From Sinotaia quadrata (taxonomy: Eukaryota; Mollusca; Gastropoda; Architaenioglossa; Viviparidae), in the NCBI GenBank assembly GCA_028829895.1, contig CM054182.1, forward strand, positions 31,342,379 to 31,406,378: a stretch of 64,000 nt of DNA, given 5' to 3'. The notes under the pieces are model-generated. The model saw nothing but the letters and a program-made list of their open reading frames with translations. It ran no database searches and was not told where the DNA came from. Numbering within the stretch: position 1 is the stretch's first letter; each line of letters opens with the position of its first letter. The translations under genes and the position numbers were made by a program. This document shows, in pieces, positions 25,111 to 35,309 of this stretch.

Positions 25111-25185
<75 letters not shown>

Positions 25186-25777
25186 TAAACAATTTTAGCA
25201 AATAGCACCTCAGTAAAGATGAATTCAAAGACTTAGAGTAGTAAAATAATATTGGGAACAGCTGCTGGCATTAGCCTCTTTAATTCGAATACGAATATAT
25301 AATTACAGCACGAGTGTATAATTACAGCACGAGTGTATAATTACAGCACGAGCGTATAATTACAGCACGAGTGTATAATTAGATAACGAATGTATAATTA
25401 TATAACACGAATGTATAATTAGATAACGAATGTATAATTATATAACACAAATGTTTAATTACAGCACGAATGTATAATTATATAACACGAGTGTTTCATT
25501 ACAACACGAATATTTAATTACATTTACTTTCGGCGGCAGCTGCTGCAATTGCTGGTGTAGACTCTGAGCCAAACTGCCTCGTCTGAGGCTGTGGGTTGGA
25601 CGCACGACCCGTTTGAAAAGTGCCGTGGGCTTGCAGTTCCTGGCCTGGCGGTCTGGGTCAATCATGGCACCACAGTTTCTGTCTTCACTGTGACTGAAGC
25701 TGGGACTCTGAAATGACATCTTCCTTTCACTCTTCTCCATGACGGACGTAGTGACCTTGAAGTGCCCAATGTCATTC
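8041..25777 (-). CDS. CNBD2-like cyclic-nucleotide-binding-domain protein (partial, 7 exons)
   Basis: A multi-exon gene reconstructed by eye. Seven exons (25777-25528, 24054-23963, 23026-22909, 22527-22453, 19884-19796, 18632-18559, 8105-8041) are each flanked by AG and GT and join in one frame for about 254 codons. Order of regions: a polar, basic N-terminal part; a short helix-like basic stretch ([15 protein letters not shown]); a linker ending [12 protein letters not shown]; a segment ending SERDIEY; the pre-barrel stretch [20 protein letters not shown]; then CNB strands [20 protein letters not shown] and [11 protein letters not shown]. The phosphate-binding cassette that would follow SFG is not in the window, so nucleotide binding cannot be judged. 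The AFAEYP..MQ..LC..GWYE block next to a CNB barrel is what I remember of CNBD2-type proteins; the exact subfamily is inference. Introns range from 0.4 to 10.4 kb and are full of minisatellites. The gene is incomplete at both ends. No regulatory signal is visible. Confidence 0.78.
8492..8840. repeat. 37-bp minisatellite, 9 copies plus partial
   Basis: TTTAAATCTATACTTGTGAA plus GCAATGCAATTACTTTA repeats with exact 37-bp spacing from 8492 to 8825. Copies are almost identical; a TATACT/TACACT variant clusters in the middle. Confidence 0.97.
9324..9775. repeat. 28-bp minisatellite, ~16 copies
   Basis: CAGTACAAGTATTGTGTGCA plus TTCTGTAT in tandem. The unit contains no stop in any plus frame and 28 is not a multiple of 3, so three overlapping long frames of Cys/Ile/Tyr-rich repeats arise. 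These are not genes. Confidence 0.97.
9780..10637. other. no gene; CpG-containing segment with short palindromes
   Basis: Contains ACCAATC-T-GATTGGT (10093-10107, paired CCAAT boxes facing each other) and the 12-bp palindrome GAAACGCGTTTC near 10299. CpGs are frequent from 10280 to 10520. It could be a promoter, but no attached exon was found. Confidence 0.4.
10638..10680. repeat. (CT)n microsatellite
   Basis: About 21 CT units ending in GAGAGA. Confidence 0.95.
11099..11390. repeat. composite (CA)n plus 36-bp unit, 4 copies
   Basis: Four blocks each consist of a CA run of different length followed by ATTCTTTATAAATATTATAT and ACTACTCCTCGTGTA. The non-CA part is almost invariant while the CA runs vary. 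Confidence 0.95.
11391..12344. other. no gene seen
   Basis: AT-rich intronic DNA of the CNB gene. It holds the 12-bp palindrome TAGTTCGAACTA near 11519. Confidence 0.5.
12345..12655. repeat. ~79-bp minisatellite, 4 copies
   Basis: CTAGTGTAACACTAGCATTG recurs at 12345 (variant), 12424, 12500 and 12579. Each copy carries the short inverted repeat CTAGTGT-A-ACACTAG. Confidence 0.93.
12737..12830. repeat. ~49-bp tandem duplication
   Basis: TTTTACAGCCACAGAAAGTC is present twice, about 49 bp apart. Confidence 0.85.
12936..12943. repeat. hAT target-site duplication, left
   Basis: GTTTAAAC directly before the left terminus CAGAGG; identical to the eight bases after the right terminus. Confidence 0.7.
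13120..13214. repeat. 48-bp tandem duplication in the hAT element
   Basis: Two nearly identical 48-bp units beginning TCGTGCTTGTTGTGCACGG and TCGTGTTTGTTGTGCACGG, upstream of the transposase fragment. Confidence 0.9.
13674..14021. repeat. 58-bp minisatellite (6 copies) inside the transposase fragment
   Basis: Units start at 13674, 13732, 13790, 13848, 13906 and 13964 (each contains TTTTTCACCAAGGCTAAAG). The copies differ at only a few bases, so the expansion is recent. Confidence 0.95.
14147..14154. repeat. hAT target-site duplication, right
   Basis: GTTTAAAC directly after the right terminus CCACTG; matches the left copy at 12936-12943. Confidence 0.7.
14193..14937. other. no gene seen; CT-rich right part
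   Basis: AT-rich DNA grading into pyrimidine-rich sequence. Frames here come from (CTCT)n and (GAGA)n. Confidence 0.5.
14938..15000. repeat. (CT)n microsatellite
   Basis: About 27 uninterrupted CT units within a longer pyrimidine tract. Confidence 0.96.
15398..15584. repeat. (TGAG)n microsatellite, ~45 units
   Basis: A pure tetranucleotide repeat with a short (TGGG) variant block. It gives long His/Thr/Ser/Leu frames on the minus strand that are not genes. Confidence 0.97.
15975..16150. repeat. ~60-bp degenerate minisatellite, ~3 copies
   Basis: GAAATG.GATATGAAAGAA..ATAGCCATGGAT recurs three times. Confidence 0.8.
16708..16890. repeat. ~27-bp degenerate minisatellite, ~6 copies
   Basis: GTCAGTATTATTTCCCTTGT plus ATGTTA in imperfect tandem. 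Confidence 0.88.
17065..17235. repeat. 35-bp minisatellite, 5 copies
   Basis: GGGAATTGAAAGATAGCTAA plus GAACTGGGGATGGGA repeats nearly perfectly. Confidence 0.96.
17705..18400. repeat. ~31-bp minisatellite with embedded (GT)n, ~20 copies
   Basis: Units of GTCTATGGCTGGATGTGTGT plus TTCATGTCT; in several copies the TG run has expanded. It yields overlapping Cys-rich frames in all three plus frames. Confidence 0.96.
18559..18632 (-). CDS. CNB-protein gene, exon f (first CNB strands)
   Basis: 74-nt exon ending CAAG/GTGAGT, a near-ideal donor; the acceptor is ATGGATAG. Phase 2 in, phase 1 out. It encodes [20 protein letters not shown] then ILSGQ. The I-L-R-E-G-x-P-x-x-x-F-Y-F-I-L-S-G pattern is typical of the first two or three strands of a cyclic-nucleotide-binding barrel. 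Confidence 0.88.
18770..19170. repeat. ~62-bp highly degenerate minisatellite
   Basis: GAATTCTGACTGTAAAG..CAATGAAATAA recurs about six times with many differences. Old array in the intron between exons e and f. Confidence 0.8.
19317..19516. repeat. 50-bp minisatellite, 4 copies
   Basis: TAGTCACACTTTACACAAAA plus CTACTGTCATGGAAATATAT at exact 50-bp spacing. It ends 280 bp from the donor of CNB exon e. Confidence 0.96.
19796..19884 (-). CDS. CNB-protein gene, exon e (pre-CNB block)
   Basis: 89-nt exon with acceptor TTATTTTCGCAG and donor GAGAG/GTCAGT, phase 0 in and phase 2 out. It encodes [20 protein letters not shown] then KLCQTGWYE. This is the most diagnostic part of the gene: the short helix and aromatic motif immediately before a CNB beta barrel in CNBD2-like proteins. 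It lies outside every repeat array. Confidence 0.85.
20625..21190. repeat. 52-bp minisatellite with 156-bp higher-order structure
   Basis: Each 52-bp unit is two related 26-bp halves (GAAAGTTGTTATACACTCTTGACTA-like and GAAAGATGTATTATAAACTA-like). The CTTCTGACTTG variant appears at 20758, 20911 and 21067, i.e. every third unit. Confidence 0.95.
21225..21625. repeat. ~44-bp minisatellite, ~9 copies
   Basis: GTTAGGGCCAATTCTTGAAG plus CC....ACTGGAAGGTAAGAGA; the last three units are nearly identical. Confidence 0.94.
22031..22175. repeat. ~36-bp direct repeats 104 bp apart
   Basis: AGACACAAAAGTGAATCAAA plus CAAACTTATCGACGCG is present at 22031 and 22135. Confidence 0.9.
22453..22527 (-). CDS. 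CNB-protein gene, exon d
   Basis: 75-nt exon of exactly 25 codons, phase 0 on both sides, with acceptor CATCCTCAG and donor TAT/GTGAGTAT, which fits the consensus well. It encodes [18 protein letters not shown] followed by SERDIEY, an amphipathic stretch placed just before the AFAEYP block of the family. Confidence 0.75.
22609..22830. repeat. GAT/GGT trinucleotide-rich region
   Basis: Two related blocks of (GAT)n and (GGT)n with GACGACGATGACGGTGACTG between them, just downstream of CNB exon c. Confidence 0.93.
22909..23026 (-). CDS. CNB-protein gene, exon c
   Basis: 118-nt exon with acceptor TTGTTTCAG and donor GTCCAG/GTACAG, phase 2 in and phase 0 out. It encodes [20 protein letters not shown] then [19 protein letters not shown]. 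The first serine codon is formed across the junction with exon b. All three frames are open here, but only this one fits the phases of both neighbours. Confidence 0.75.
23060..23649. other. AT-rich, TATATGATTACTAGTA-like degenerate repeats
   Basis: From about 23250 to 23500 the motif TATGATTACTAGTATATTAC recurs irregularly. The rest is unremarkable intron. Confidence 0.6.
23650..23850. repeat. 52-bp purine-rich minisatellite, ~3.5 copies
   Basis: AAAAGAACAAAATGAAAGAG plus AAGATGGAAGGGAGGAG repeats. All-purine strand; frames on both strands are by-products. Confidence 0.93.
23963..24054 (-). CDS. CNB-protein gene, exon b
   Basis: 92-nt exon after a T-rich acceptor (ATTTGTAG), ending CAAAG/GTATTT. 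Phase 0 in, phase 2 out. It encodes [10 protein letters not shown] followed by [20 protein letters not shown], a basic, probably helical stretch. Two later AGs (after GTGCCAG and GTTTTAG) are possible acceptors but would require a phase-2 exon upstream. The acceptor's pyrimidine tract is at the edge of a 51-bp minisatellite (24063-24215). Confidence 0.6.
24063..24215. repeat. 51-bp minisatellite, 3 copies, next to CNB exon b
   Basis: CAAAATAAACGCCAAAAACA units at 24063, 24114 and 24165. It begins 9 bp from the exon b acceptor boundary and contains its pyrimidine tract. Confidence 0.96.
24460..24535. repeat. (GT)n microsatellite
   Basis: About 36 GT units with a single GAGT interruption. Confidence 0.96.
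24850..25185. repeat. (GGT)n/(GAT)n trinucleotide array
   Basis: 335 bp alternating GGT and GAT blocks, ending in a long pure (GAT)n. Every frame on both strands is open (Asp/Gly, Met/Val, Ile/Thr, His). Not a gene. Confidence 0.96.
25285..25520. repeat. ~19-bp degenerate minisatellite
   Basis: GAGTGTATAATTACAGCAC and the variant TAGATAACGAATGTATAATT alternate. It ends 8 bp from the donor side of CNB exon a. Confidence 0.92.
25528..25777 (-). CDS. CNB-protein gene, exon a
   Basis: 250-nt exon. The acceptor is TTTTAAAG with a weak pyrimidine tract and the donor is AAA/GTAAAT. It starts with the last base of a codon (phase 2) and ends in phase 0. It encodes about 83 polar and basic residues beginning [19 protein letters not shown] and ending QQLQQLPPK. 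Third positions are much GC-richer than the flanking AT-rich DNA, which supports coding. No domain is recognised. Its ATG at 25740 is probably internal because the frame is open back to the acceptor. The downstream side runs into a 19-bp repeat array. Confidence 0.6.
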
Positions 25778-27380
<1,603 letters not shown>

Positions 27381-27569
27381 GGGGGGGTATAGATGCAATG
27401 AATTCCCATTCTTCGTTAAGGTAAAAAAATTAAAATATTTAATTAATTCAATAACGATATTTAAATCAATATATTAAGTTTAAAGATTTCCTTGTTTTAA
27501 GTGAAATGAATTCAATAATAGCTGCATTTTAAAATTCACTTTTATGAGATGAAATGAAATTCAAGGGTG

Positions 27570-27745
27570 TCAGTTGTTAAACTGTTATAGCTCTATAAAT
27601 AATTTTTTAAAGATCACTTCTATGAGATTAAATTAATTCAATGGTATCAGTTGTTATAGCTCTATACATAATTTTTTAAAATAAAAATCACTTCTATGAG
27701 ATTAAATTAATTCAATGGTATCAGTTGTTATAGCTCTATAAATAT
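27570..27745. repeat. ~73-bp minisatellite, ~2.5 copies
   Basis: GTTATAGCTCTATA.ATAATTTTTTAAA plus CACTTCTATGAGATTAAATT recurs. Confidence 0.88.
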
Positions 27746-28250
27746 TTTGTTAAGTTTACTTGTATGAATGAAATAAATCAGCGAGATCTAATCAATTTTT
27801 AAAAATAACTTTCATGTGATTAAATGAATTCAGTAATGACAGCGTTAGTGAAAATAACGTTTTACTGTGTGAAAGGACACGCTTGCCACATTAACTGTTA
27901 GTCTACTTGTTTTAAATGTGTTGTTGATTGCTTGCTTCTTTTGCTGTTGCTGTTTTATCAACTTGTTTCATTCTAATGATTACTTACCACTAGTTCAAAC
28001 ATTTTGATATTCCATGATATTTCACTTTATGTCCCGACTTGTATATCTGTGAAATGATCCTATCTCAGCGTCTACCTTCGTAATCAGCTCGCGGGACGAA
28101 AATTGTCTTGTCGTGCGAGAGTGCTTCACTACTTTGAAGACTTTTGTCTACGCGTCGGTCCCGCGAACCCCGCTTTACCGAACAGCGGTATCCAATGTGC
28201 GAATTTCTAACGGTTAGTGAGACCACCTGCTGAATACAGTCCCTCAGCAC

Positions 28251-28385
28251 CAGGAGCTTCGGAGACGGCACGCGTAGGGTATTTGGCACAGCGTGCCGTG
28301 GTCCTCCAACGCATTCCACACTTCCTCTTCAGCGTCTTGGCTAATTTGGTCACCAAAGCCCGCTTGAGTCCCGACATCTGATTGG
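28251..28385 (-). CDS. candidate upstream exon in a CpG-rich island
   Basis: A CpG-rich stretch of about 330 bp in AT-rich surroundings. On the minus strand an acceptor (TTGCTCCAG) opens a frame reading QSDVGTQAGFGDQISQDAEE then EVWNALEDHGTLCQIPYAC to a possible donor TCCTG/GTGCTGAG. Phase 2 in and phase 2 out would join directly to exon a of the CNB gene. The donor is poor and two other frames are also open here, so this could equally be a promoter or part of another gene. The protein is not recognised. Confidence 0.3.
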
Positions 28386-28389
28386 CTGG

Positions 28390-30089
28390 AGCAAGGTACC
28401 ACGATGGATTTATACTCGACTTGCTTGGGGTTGAATTGTTGATTGGTTGATTGGCTATTTGGTTAGCTGTGTGGCGGGGTTGTTTTTTTTTTTTTGTTCC
28501 TTGGATGATTTTTGGTTGTTGTTGCTGTCGAGAGAAATTACAAATCATTTAGAATATAGTCGTGACATTCATATCGACTATATTCACTATGACCTGTCAG
28601 TCACCAAATTACAAAGTATATCATCCTTTTCTTCAAGTCATCTTTTTGATAAGTTTATCATGCTAGATTAATTTATTATCCATCTATGACGATTTTAACT
28701 GCAAATGACGAAATTATGCTGATTAATTATTTTTCTAATTAAATAAAGGCAAAATGTGTTCTTCATAATCTTTGTACTCTTGAAACTCGATCGAGTTGTG
28801 AAGCAAAGTTTGTGTACGAGGCGATGACTAATAGTTCATTTGTATTACGTATCACTAGTTTGAACTCAGCTGTATATGCGTGCAGAATTGGGGGGGGGGG
28901 AGCGCTTCCGACCTAGGTCGATTTCACACAATGCAGGAGGAGATTTTTTTTTTCGATGCAGGAGGAGAAATCAAGCCCTGTTTATATACAGTTTGCAACT
29001 AAGCTGGTTAGGATCCTGATTGTTTGCTTAATTCGAAGGCTACTAAGGGATCCCATAAATCATGCCCCCCCCCCCTCCTTCGAGTCGTATTGTAGAATTA
29101 GTTTGCGTTTGTGATCAGTCCTAGTTGAACTTAACACATCTTGTACTAGGGAGATGAAATGGACAGTCCTAGTTGAACTTATACATCTTGTACTAGGGAG
29201 ATGAAATGGACAGTCCTAGTTGAACTTATACATCTTGTACTAGGGAGATGAAATGGCGAAATGGGTTCAAACGTGCATGTTGAATCGACTTTAGAAAACA
29301 AAAGATTTTCAGGCAAGAATGGCAAATGGTATTTCCTAAACTGTGACGCTAAGAGTATTCGATGCGGTTGACTGGCTTGATTTCCCTTTGTGTGCCATCT
29401 TGGATTTTTTTTTCACTTGGCAGTCCTGTCGTCTAAAATCTTGAGACTGAACATAAATAGTTATGTGAGGAAGTGGAATTCGTAGTTAGAGAAATTAATT
29501 GTGTTCTAGAGTGTTATTGTCATGATTTATTCAATATGATAGTAAACTAGTCATTATCATTTTCACACGTGTAATTTGAATGTGAGTCTGAGAGAGAGAG
29601 AGAGAGAGGTCAATGGAAGGAATTAAATGAAACACTTTTTTAAATATTCGCACGGTGCCATCCTATTTTTTTTTTTAATCTTCTTTCTCTTCTTTTCTTC
29701 ATTTCTTCATTTCTTTTTTTTTCTTCTTATCTTTCTTCATTTCTTCATTTCTTCTTCTTAGTGGTGATGGTTCAAGAACAATGCGTTCTTTATTTTCTTT
29801 ATGATGTTTCTATGTGCAGATTGAGTTAACCGATTTAGAATAGCAAGTGTTTAATTAGCAGTGGGATTTGTTGTTAGTTGTTTATTGTGTATTTTTTGTA
29901 CACGGATTTGTCTTTGTCGCTACTTAGAAATTAATTTTGGATCAGTTGTTATTTTATATTTTGTATAAATAAATTCTTTATTACTGTTAATACTTTGGTT
30001 AGGAAGCTGAAATTTGAGAGGTGTTGATTACCCTCCAGGGCGACCATAAGGAAGTCAAGGTTCGCACTCGATCCTGGGGGGGGGGGGGA
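28390..30089. other. no gene seen; 47-bp minisatellite at 29116-29256
   Basis: Contains three copies of CAGTCCTAGTTGAACTTATA plus CATCTTGTACTAGGGAG, a short GA run near 29592, and a pyrimidine-rich TTCTTCATTTC repeat at about 29690-29760. Confidence 0.6.
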
Positions 30090-30132
30090 CGTAATCTCTC
30101 TCGCGCGCGCGTGTGCGTGCGTGCGTGCGTGC

Positions 30133-30169
<37 letters not shown>

Positions 30170-30261
30170 CGTGCGTGTGTGTGTGTGCGCGTGCGCGTGC
30201 GTGTGTGTGTGTGTGTGCGTGCGTGCGTGTGTGTGTGTGTGTGTGTGCGTGCGTGTGTGTA

Positions 30262-30325
<64 letters not shown>
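30090..30325. repeat. (GT)n/(GC GT)n microsatellite
   Basis: Alternating purine-pyrimidine DNA of about 230 bp with many CG steps in the left half. Overlapping Cys/Val frames are by-products. Confidence 0.96.
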
Positions 30326-30328
<3 letters not shown>

Positions 30329-30911
30329 AGTCGGCTATTAATACTATTCACGGCCACAAAGATGGAGCTAGGAACTGAAACTAAAATTTTGCGAGGAGAC
30401 ATGGATTGGCCCTGGGATGGACAAAGAGGATAAAGGGCATACTGAAAAATTAATTATTTTGCGTTGTTCATTTAATATCAATTGCTTTTTTCTACAGTCG
30501 AGTAACTCCGTGCTCTTCTGCAAATGTACCAAGAAAAAAGTAAAAGAGTTTCTACGTGTATATGAAGTGCTTTCCTCCATTGTCTTCACACTTTCCAAAA
30601 ACTATAAAATTTAAATTTACTTGTACGTCGTTTACAGAAGACATGCCCCTTTCAATCTTCCCTGTCTGTGTTCACTTTGAGATTTCTTTTCCCAAATACT
30701 AGTTTCTTTCAACAACAATTTTTGTTTTGTAGAGTTAACTTTTCTTATGGAGTCTACACTTGGGAATTTTATGTCAGAATGACATTATGCCAATCACTCT
30801 GATGTGAGACAAGTCGCCAAGTAATAAACTTTCGTTACACGTAAGTCAAGTAGTACAATTGACAACCTTTTCTCCATTATTTTATTACATTAGACTAGCG
30901 AAGTGCGAATT

Positions 30912-30912
<1 letters not shown>

Positions 30913-30951
<39 letters not shown>

Positions 30952-30975
30952 GCACGCACGCACGCACGCACGCAG
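30913..30975. repeat. (CA)n then (CACG)n microsatellite
   Basis: About 17 CA units followed by seven CACG-type units. Confidence 0.95.
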
Positions 30976-31273
30976 TCCTGCAGAGTAAATATCTCGAGTT
31001 CAGTCATTGCATCTAGTTTTAAGTGTAAAAATAAACACACCTGCCAAAGGTGAATTAAGTATTACTCTTTATATTTATTTACGGTTTTTCTGTACCCTAA
31101 GCCTGTAAGACATGTTCAAAGCATTTAGCGTCAAGGTCAAAGCTATTTTGGCATCGATTGTCAAATCCCCATTCCCAACGACGTTAATAATCGAAAGTAA
31201 TAACTGTTCTTCTCAGGAAACATAACTCTTTGCGTCCTGTCATCATGACAAACACAGTTGTTTAAAGAGTTAC

Positions 31274-31370
31274 CTTTTCTTGTTTTCACGTGCCAGGAAA
31301 AGCTAATCCCTGCTTGTACTTCTCCGGGTGGGAAACGGTGCGACTGCAGCAAATCCATCCAGAGTGTTTG
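31274..31370 (-). CDS. candidate exon, function unknown
   Basis: 97-nt segment with a good acceptor (TTGGCTAACAG) and a good donor (AAAAG/GTAACT). In phase 0 it reads QTLWMDLLQSHRFPPGEVQA then GISFSWHVKTRK. A second frame, KHSGWICCSRTVSHPEK onward, is also open to a weaker donor. Composition is more balanced than the surroundings. It could be a 5' exon of the CNB gene or belong to another transcript. No family is recognised. Confidence 0.3.
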
Positions 31371-31861
31371 CTGTTAGCCAAGATACTTGTCGCTGAGTTC
31401 AATACGACAGGAGAGTCTGAAGAGTGAAAATAAAACAGGTTTCTAAATTTAATGTATGTTTATTTTGGCACATAGACTACAAAGAGTGGGTGTCCCTCGT
31501 TGATTCTTCTTATGTAATAGACAATTTAACTTCCTGAAGAACATGCCATTGTTTCATCCTTAGAAATGTGTGCTTGGACAATAAATGGTTTCAAAGATCA
31601 AATGAATAATTTTCGATGCACAAATAGAATTTACTTTATATATTAATTGTAATAAAATGGAGCCGCTCAATTTTATTTTGTACACCAGATTTGACACAAT
31701 ATGGGTTTTATTACTTTTTTTTTAACAGTAAATTAATTAATTTCGTAGTTTTAAAAGTAGTGTTAATTAAAAGTGTTTGAATTTTTTAAAAAATCATCTT
31801 TATCAATTTTATTGTACTTTTGTAGTCATAGATACTGTGCTTCATCGTGTGTGTGTGTTTT

Positions 31862-31910
<49 letters not shown>

Positions 31911-32010
31911 CACCCACCTCCAAATGAATCAAAAGTAACTGGACAGTTGTGTACTGATATCTTAAGAAGTTAGAAGATAATCGCGTTTTAAATGTGTAAG
32001 TTGTAAGAAA
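31371..32010. other. AT-rich; (GT)n at 31844-31910
   Basis: No gene recognised. The GT run is followed by unique sequence leading into the 34-bp array. Confidence 0.6.
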
Positions 32011-32112
32011 ATTGTTCCTTGAGCCACTGAACAATGACCAAGATATTGTTCCTTGAGCCACTGAACAATGACCAAGATATTGTTCCTTGAGCCACTGAAC
32101 AATGACCAAGAT
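32011..32112. repeat. 34-bp minisatellite, 3 perfect copies
   Basis: ATTGTTCCTTGAGCCACTGA plus ACAATGACCAAGAT at 32011, 32045 and 32079. Confidence 0.97.
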
Positions 32113-34179
32113 AAGACTGGTATTCCTCGGGTCTTCAGTTGACAAAAAAAGAAAAAAAACGGTCAGCTACAGTCAGAAGCTAATTTACCTTAGAAACCGC
32201 ACTCAGAGAATTACTACGTTTGGCACAAAAACACGATACAGTACAAGTAAATGTATCCCAAGGTTTTACTGCAGTATTTTAAACTGTTGATTGTTTCTGA
32301 AGAATTTTTTTTTAAAAGAGGAAAAATTGCGCACTTTAAAAAAAAAGTGTACCTATTATCGATAGAAGGACAATACAAATAATCAAAATTGAAACATACA
32401 ACTTAATCATTGACAAAAAAGAATGAATAATTTGTAGAATTGATAATTAGATTGATGATTTTCATGGTATTTTTCATTTCTCAATCGATGGTGGGTATAG
32501 ATACATCCACTATAATCTCAGCATAGTCATCTCACGTTCCTGGCTGGCACTGGTATCCAACGAACTATACTTGGTGTCAGATGTCACGTGACTAGTCACT
32601 CCAATCAGCAAAGGAAACCTACCCAAGTGACGCGTCTTTTACTTTCTTCACTAACTTTCTGAGCTTTCGATGTACCATTATTTTAAGATTATCCAACGAA
32701 ATACGCAAAAATCTAAACAGAAATGAATTTTCTACTGATGTATAATAGTAAGTGGGTCAATTCTGAACAAAGTATGAGCTTCTACACCACACAAACTAAA
32801 TTCTGTCACCAAAACATGTTTACAATACAAAAAAGATTGTAAGTATAGTACTTTCTATTATAATGTCCAACCACACTCACACTGCACAGTACTCAAATCC
32901 AAATTAGTACAGACAGAAATTACATTCATAACAGACACACTTCCTTCCAAAACAACATGAAATACAGGTGCACATGGCATTTATGGACTTCCTAGCTGAT
33001 ACGAACACACTGGACAAAATATACCAATTTACAGCAAAACGAATATTAATAGAACTCCCCTTCACTGAGAACTCCCTCAACAAGATAGGTGGAGTAAGCA
33101 AGTAAAAACTCAACAGCAATAAAGACTGTACAGCACTCACATTCACAGCAAGTGGGAAACGAGTTTGACAAGTTGTACCTTTCGACCCCTTTCACGAGAA
33201 ACAAAAAAAATAAGCATGGTTGTGTTTAGAAATGCTTTTGCATATATTAATTTTAGAGGTCGAAGATGGCCAGAAAAATACAGGTTCTTACAGAAGAGGT
33301 GTTAAAGTTTCTAAATCATGTGTAATCTAACAATCTACCTTGTCACCCCTCTGGCATTTTAAGCTGCTAGTGGAAATTGAGGTCTGGCACAGTATGACTC
33401 ATATCGTAGAGATGGGCCACACAAATACACATACATTATGTACACGTCTATGCAAAATGCCTGTCTGCACAGGCAGGCAGTGGCTAATTACCTCCCTCTA
33501 TTTTTAGGACAATTTAATTTTTTAAGCCTCCCCCCCCCCCCATATTGCTGCAGCCAGCACACACATCGTTCATCTTCTTTCATTTGAAAAAGTGCAAACA
33601 CATACGTACAAACACATACGTACAAACACACGTACAAACACATACGTGCATACACACTTTGATTGAAATTAAATAAAATTATGTAACAAGAAACCTCGCG
33701 TTAAGAAAGTTCTTCATGTCAAAGTGATTCATGTTACATTGTAATTATGGCCTAATACTTGTTTATGTTGCGGCTTTTTATTCCCACCCCACCCCCAGCA
33801 TTCTGTTATCCAGTCTTACTTTATGTCAACACTCAATAATACACAAAATTTAACCATTACATCTATTACATACAAAAAAAATTATGCATTTTAGGAAACA
33901 ACCCCGTTATAGTAAATTATCAGCCTCAGGAACATAGCCCTGTTTGAGTCATTATTTTCCTTGATGATGGTGGTGGTGGTGATGATGATGATGACTGAAG
34001 GATGAAAACCCCCATTATTATACAATGTTTTCAAATCTGTGCGTCAAACAAAAAGTGTACCACATGTGCACAAATCCAAAAATAAAATTATTTTGCATTA
34101 TTTAACGTCATAAAAAAAATATTCGTTTCAAGACATAGGACCAAGAAATGGGTAATATTTAACCTGCACGGTCTAGCCA
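32113..34179. other. no gene recognised
   Basis: Moderately AT-rich. The minus-strand frame 33146-32904 (hydrophobic N terminus, Cys-rich end) has no splice or family support. A (CATACGTACAAACA)-type short repeat lies near 33595-33650. Confidence 0.5.
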
Positions 34180-34226
<47 letters not shown>

Positions 34227-34262
34227 GCACACACACACATGTACACGCGCACACACGCACAA
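34180..34262. repeat. (CA)n microsatellite
   Basis: CA run with CACG interruptions. A 31-nt AG/GT-bounded segment lies just to its right on the minus strand (about 34339-34309). Confidence 0.94.
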
Positions 34263-34699
34263 ACTTTGAAGGTGAAGTCAATGTCAGGACGTTATACTCA
34301 CTAGTGGACCTGAATATTTCATCTAGAAAGCCTAATGACACTTAAATCAATTCACTATTGTCACAAGGAACACGGTTGTGGCGTTGTCCTCACTTGTTAA
34401 GGTAGAATACGTATTGATTTCAGTCGTTTCAGATTAATGCAATTCTATCCCTAACTGTGCAACACGGGTACCCAGTGTTCCTGATGTCACTTTAAACAAT
34501 TAAACACCGTGCCAGCAGGAACTTAACAAAGCAATTACTATGATATTAACATAAAATGACAGATAAAAATAATATTATTTTCTTGCTCACTAAAGATCGG
34601 TATTAATGATGCCTAACCATGTGTTTATTTTTCGTAGATCTTAGCGGATTAGAATAGTTTAACTAGAACTGTTGATAAGATTATAAATACCGTTAAAAT

Positions 34700-34772
34700 G
34701 ATGACGACGATGCTGCTGGTGGCGGTGGTGGTGGTGATGGTGATGATGGTGATGATGATGATGATGATGATG
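34700..34772. repeat. GGT/GAT trinucleotide repeat
   Basis: Short array of the same two triplets as at 22.6 and 24.9 kb. Confidence 0.93.
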
Positions 34773-35309
34773 CAGTGACTTTGATCTGGCATATTTATGT
34801 TGCCAAATGGTAAGGAATAGAGAAACCTCAGTACGGTCCCTCGGAACTTCGTTCAAGGTCAAAAGTTAACCAATGGAACGAAAGTGAGTTTAAATAAACA
34901 ACAATTCTACATGTGATAATATTTTCGAAGCTGTCTTTTCTCTGCACACACACACACGCACGCAGATACAAACGCACGGGTTATACGCGCACACACATTT
35001 ATTGAACACCCAAAAGTAGATTACATTTGTAACAAAATGGATATATTACGTTGCGTCTCATTATATTATTGTACATTCATGTTACTATATTACGTCACAT
35101 TGTTAACACTACTTATACCATTTAGAATACTTTGAAGTTTGTTACGAGTGGTCACTGACAAGAGTCAGTCTGGTAAAGCAGGTTTAGTGTACGTTTGTTG
35201 CATACAATTTAAATATCGCCAACAGCTGCAGTCTACCTTCTTATCCTTAAAAAAATATGATTATTTGTTTGATATTTACCACAATAATAAAAGTGCAATA
35301 ATTTAATAT

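Noticed and set aside
24831..25208. Poly-Asp/Gly frame of 124 codons
   Set aside because: Trinucleotide array open in all six frames.
34309..34339. 31-nt microexon-like segment on the minus strand (GFLDEIFRST)
   Set aside because: Bounded by AG and GTGAGT but without any phase-linked partner; too short to support.
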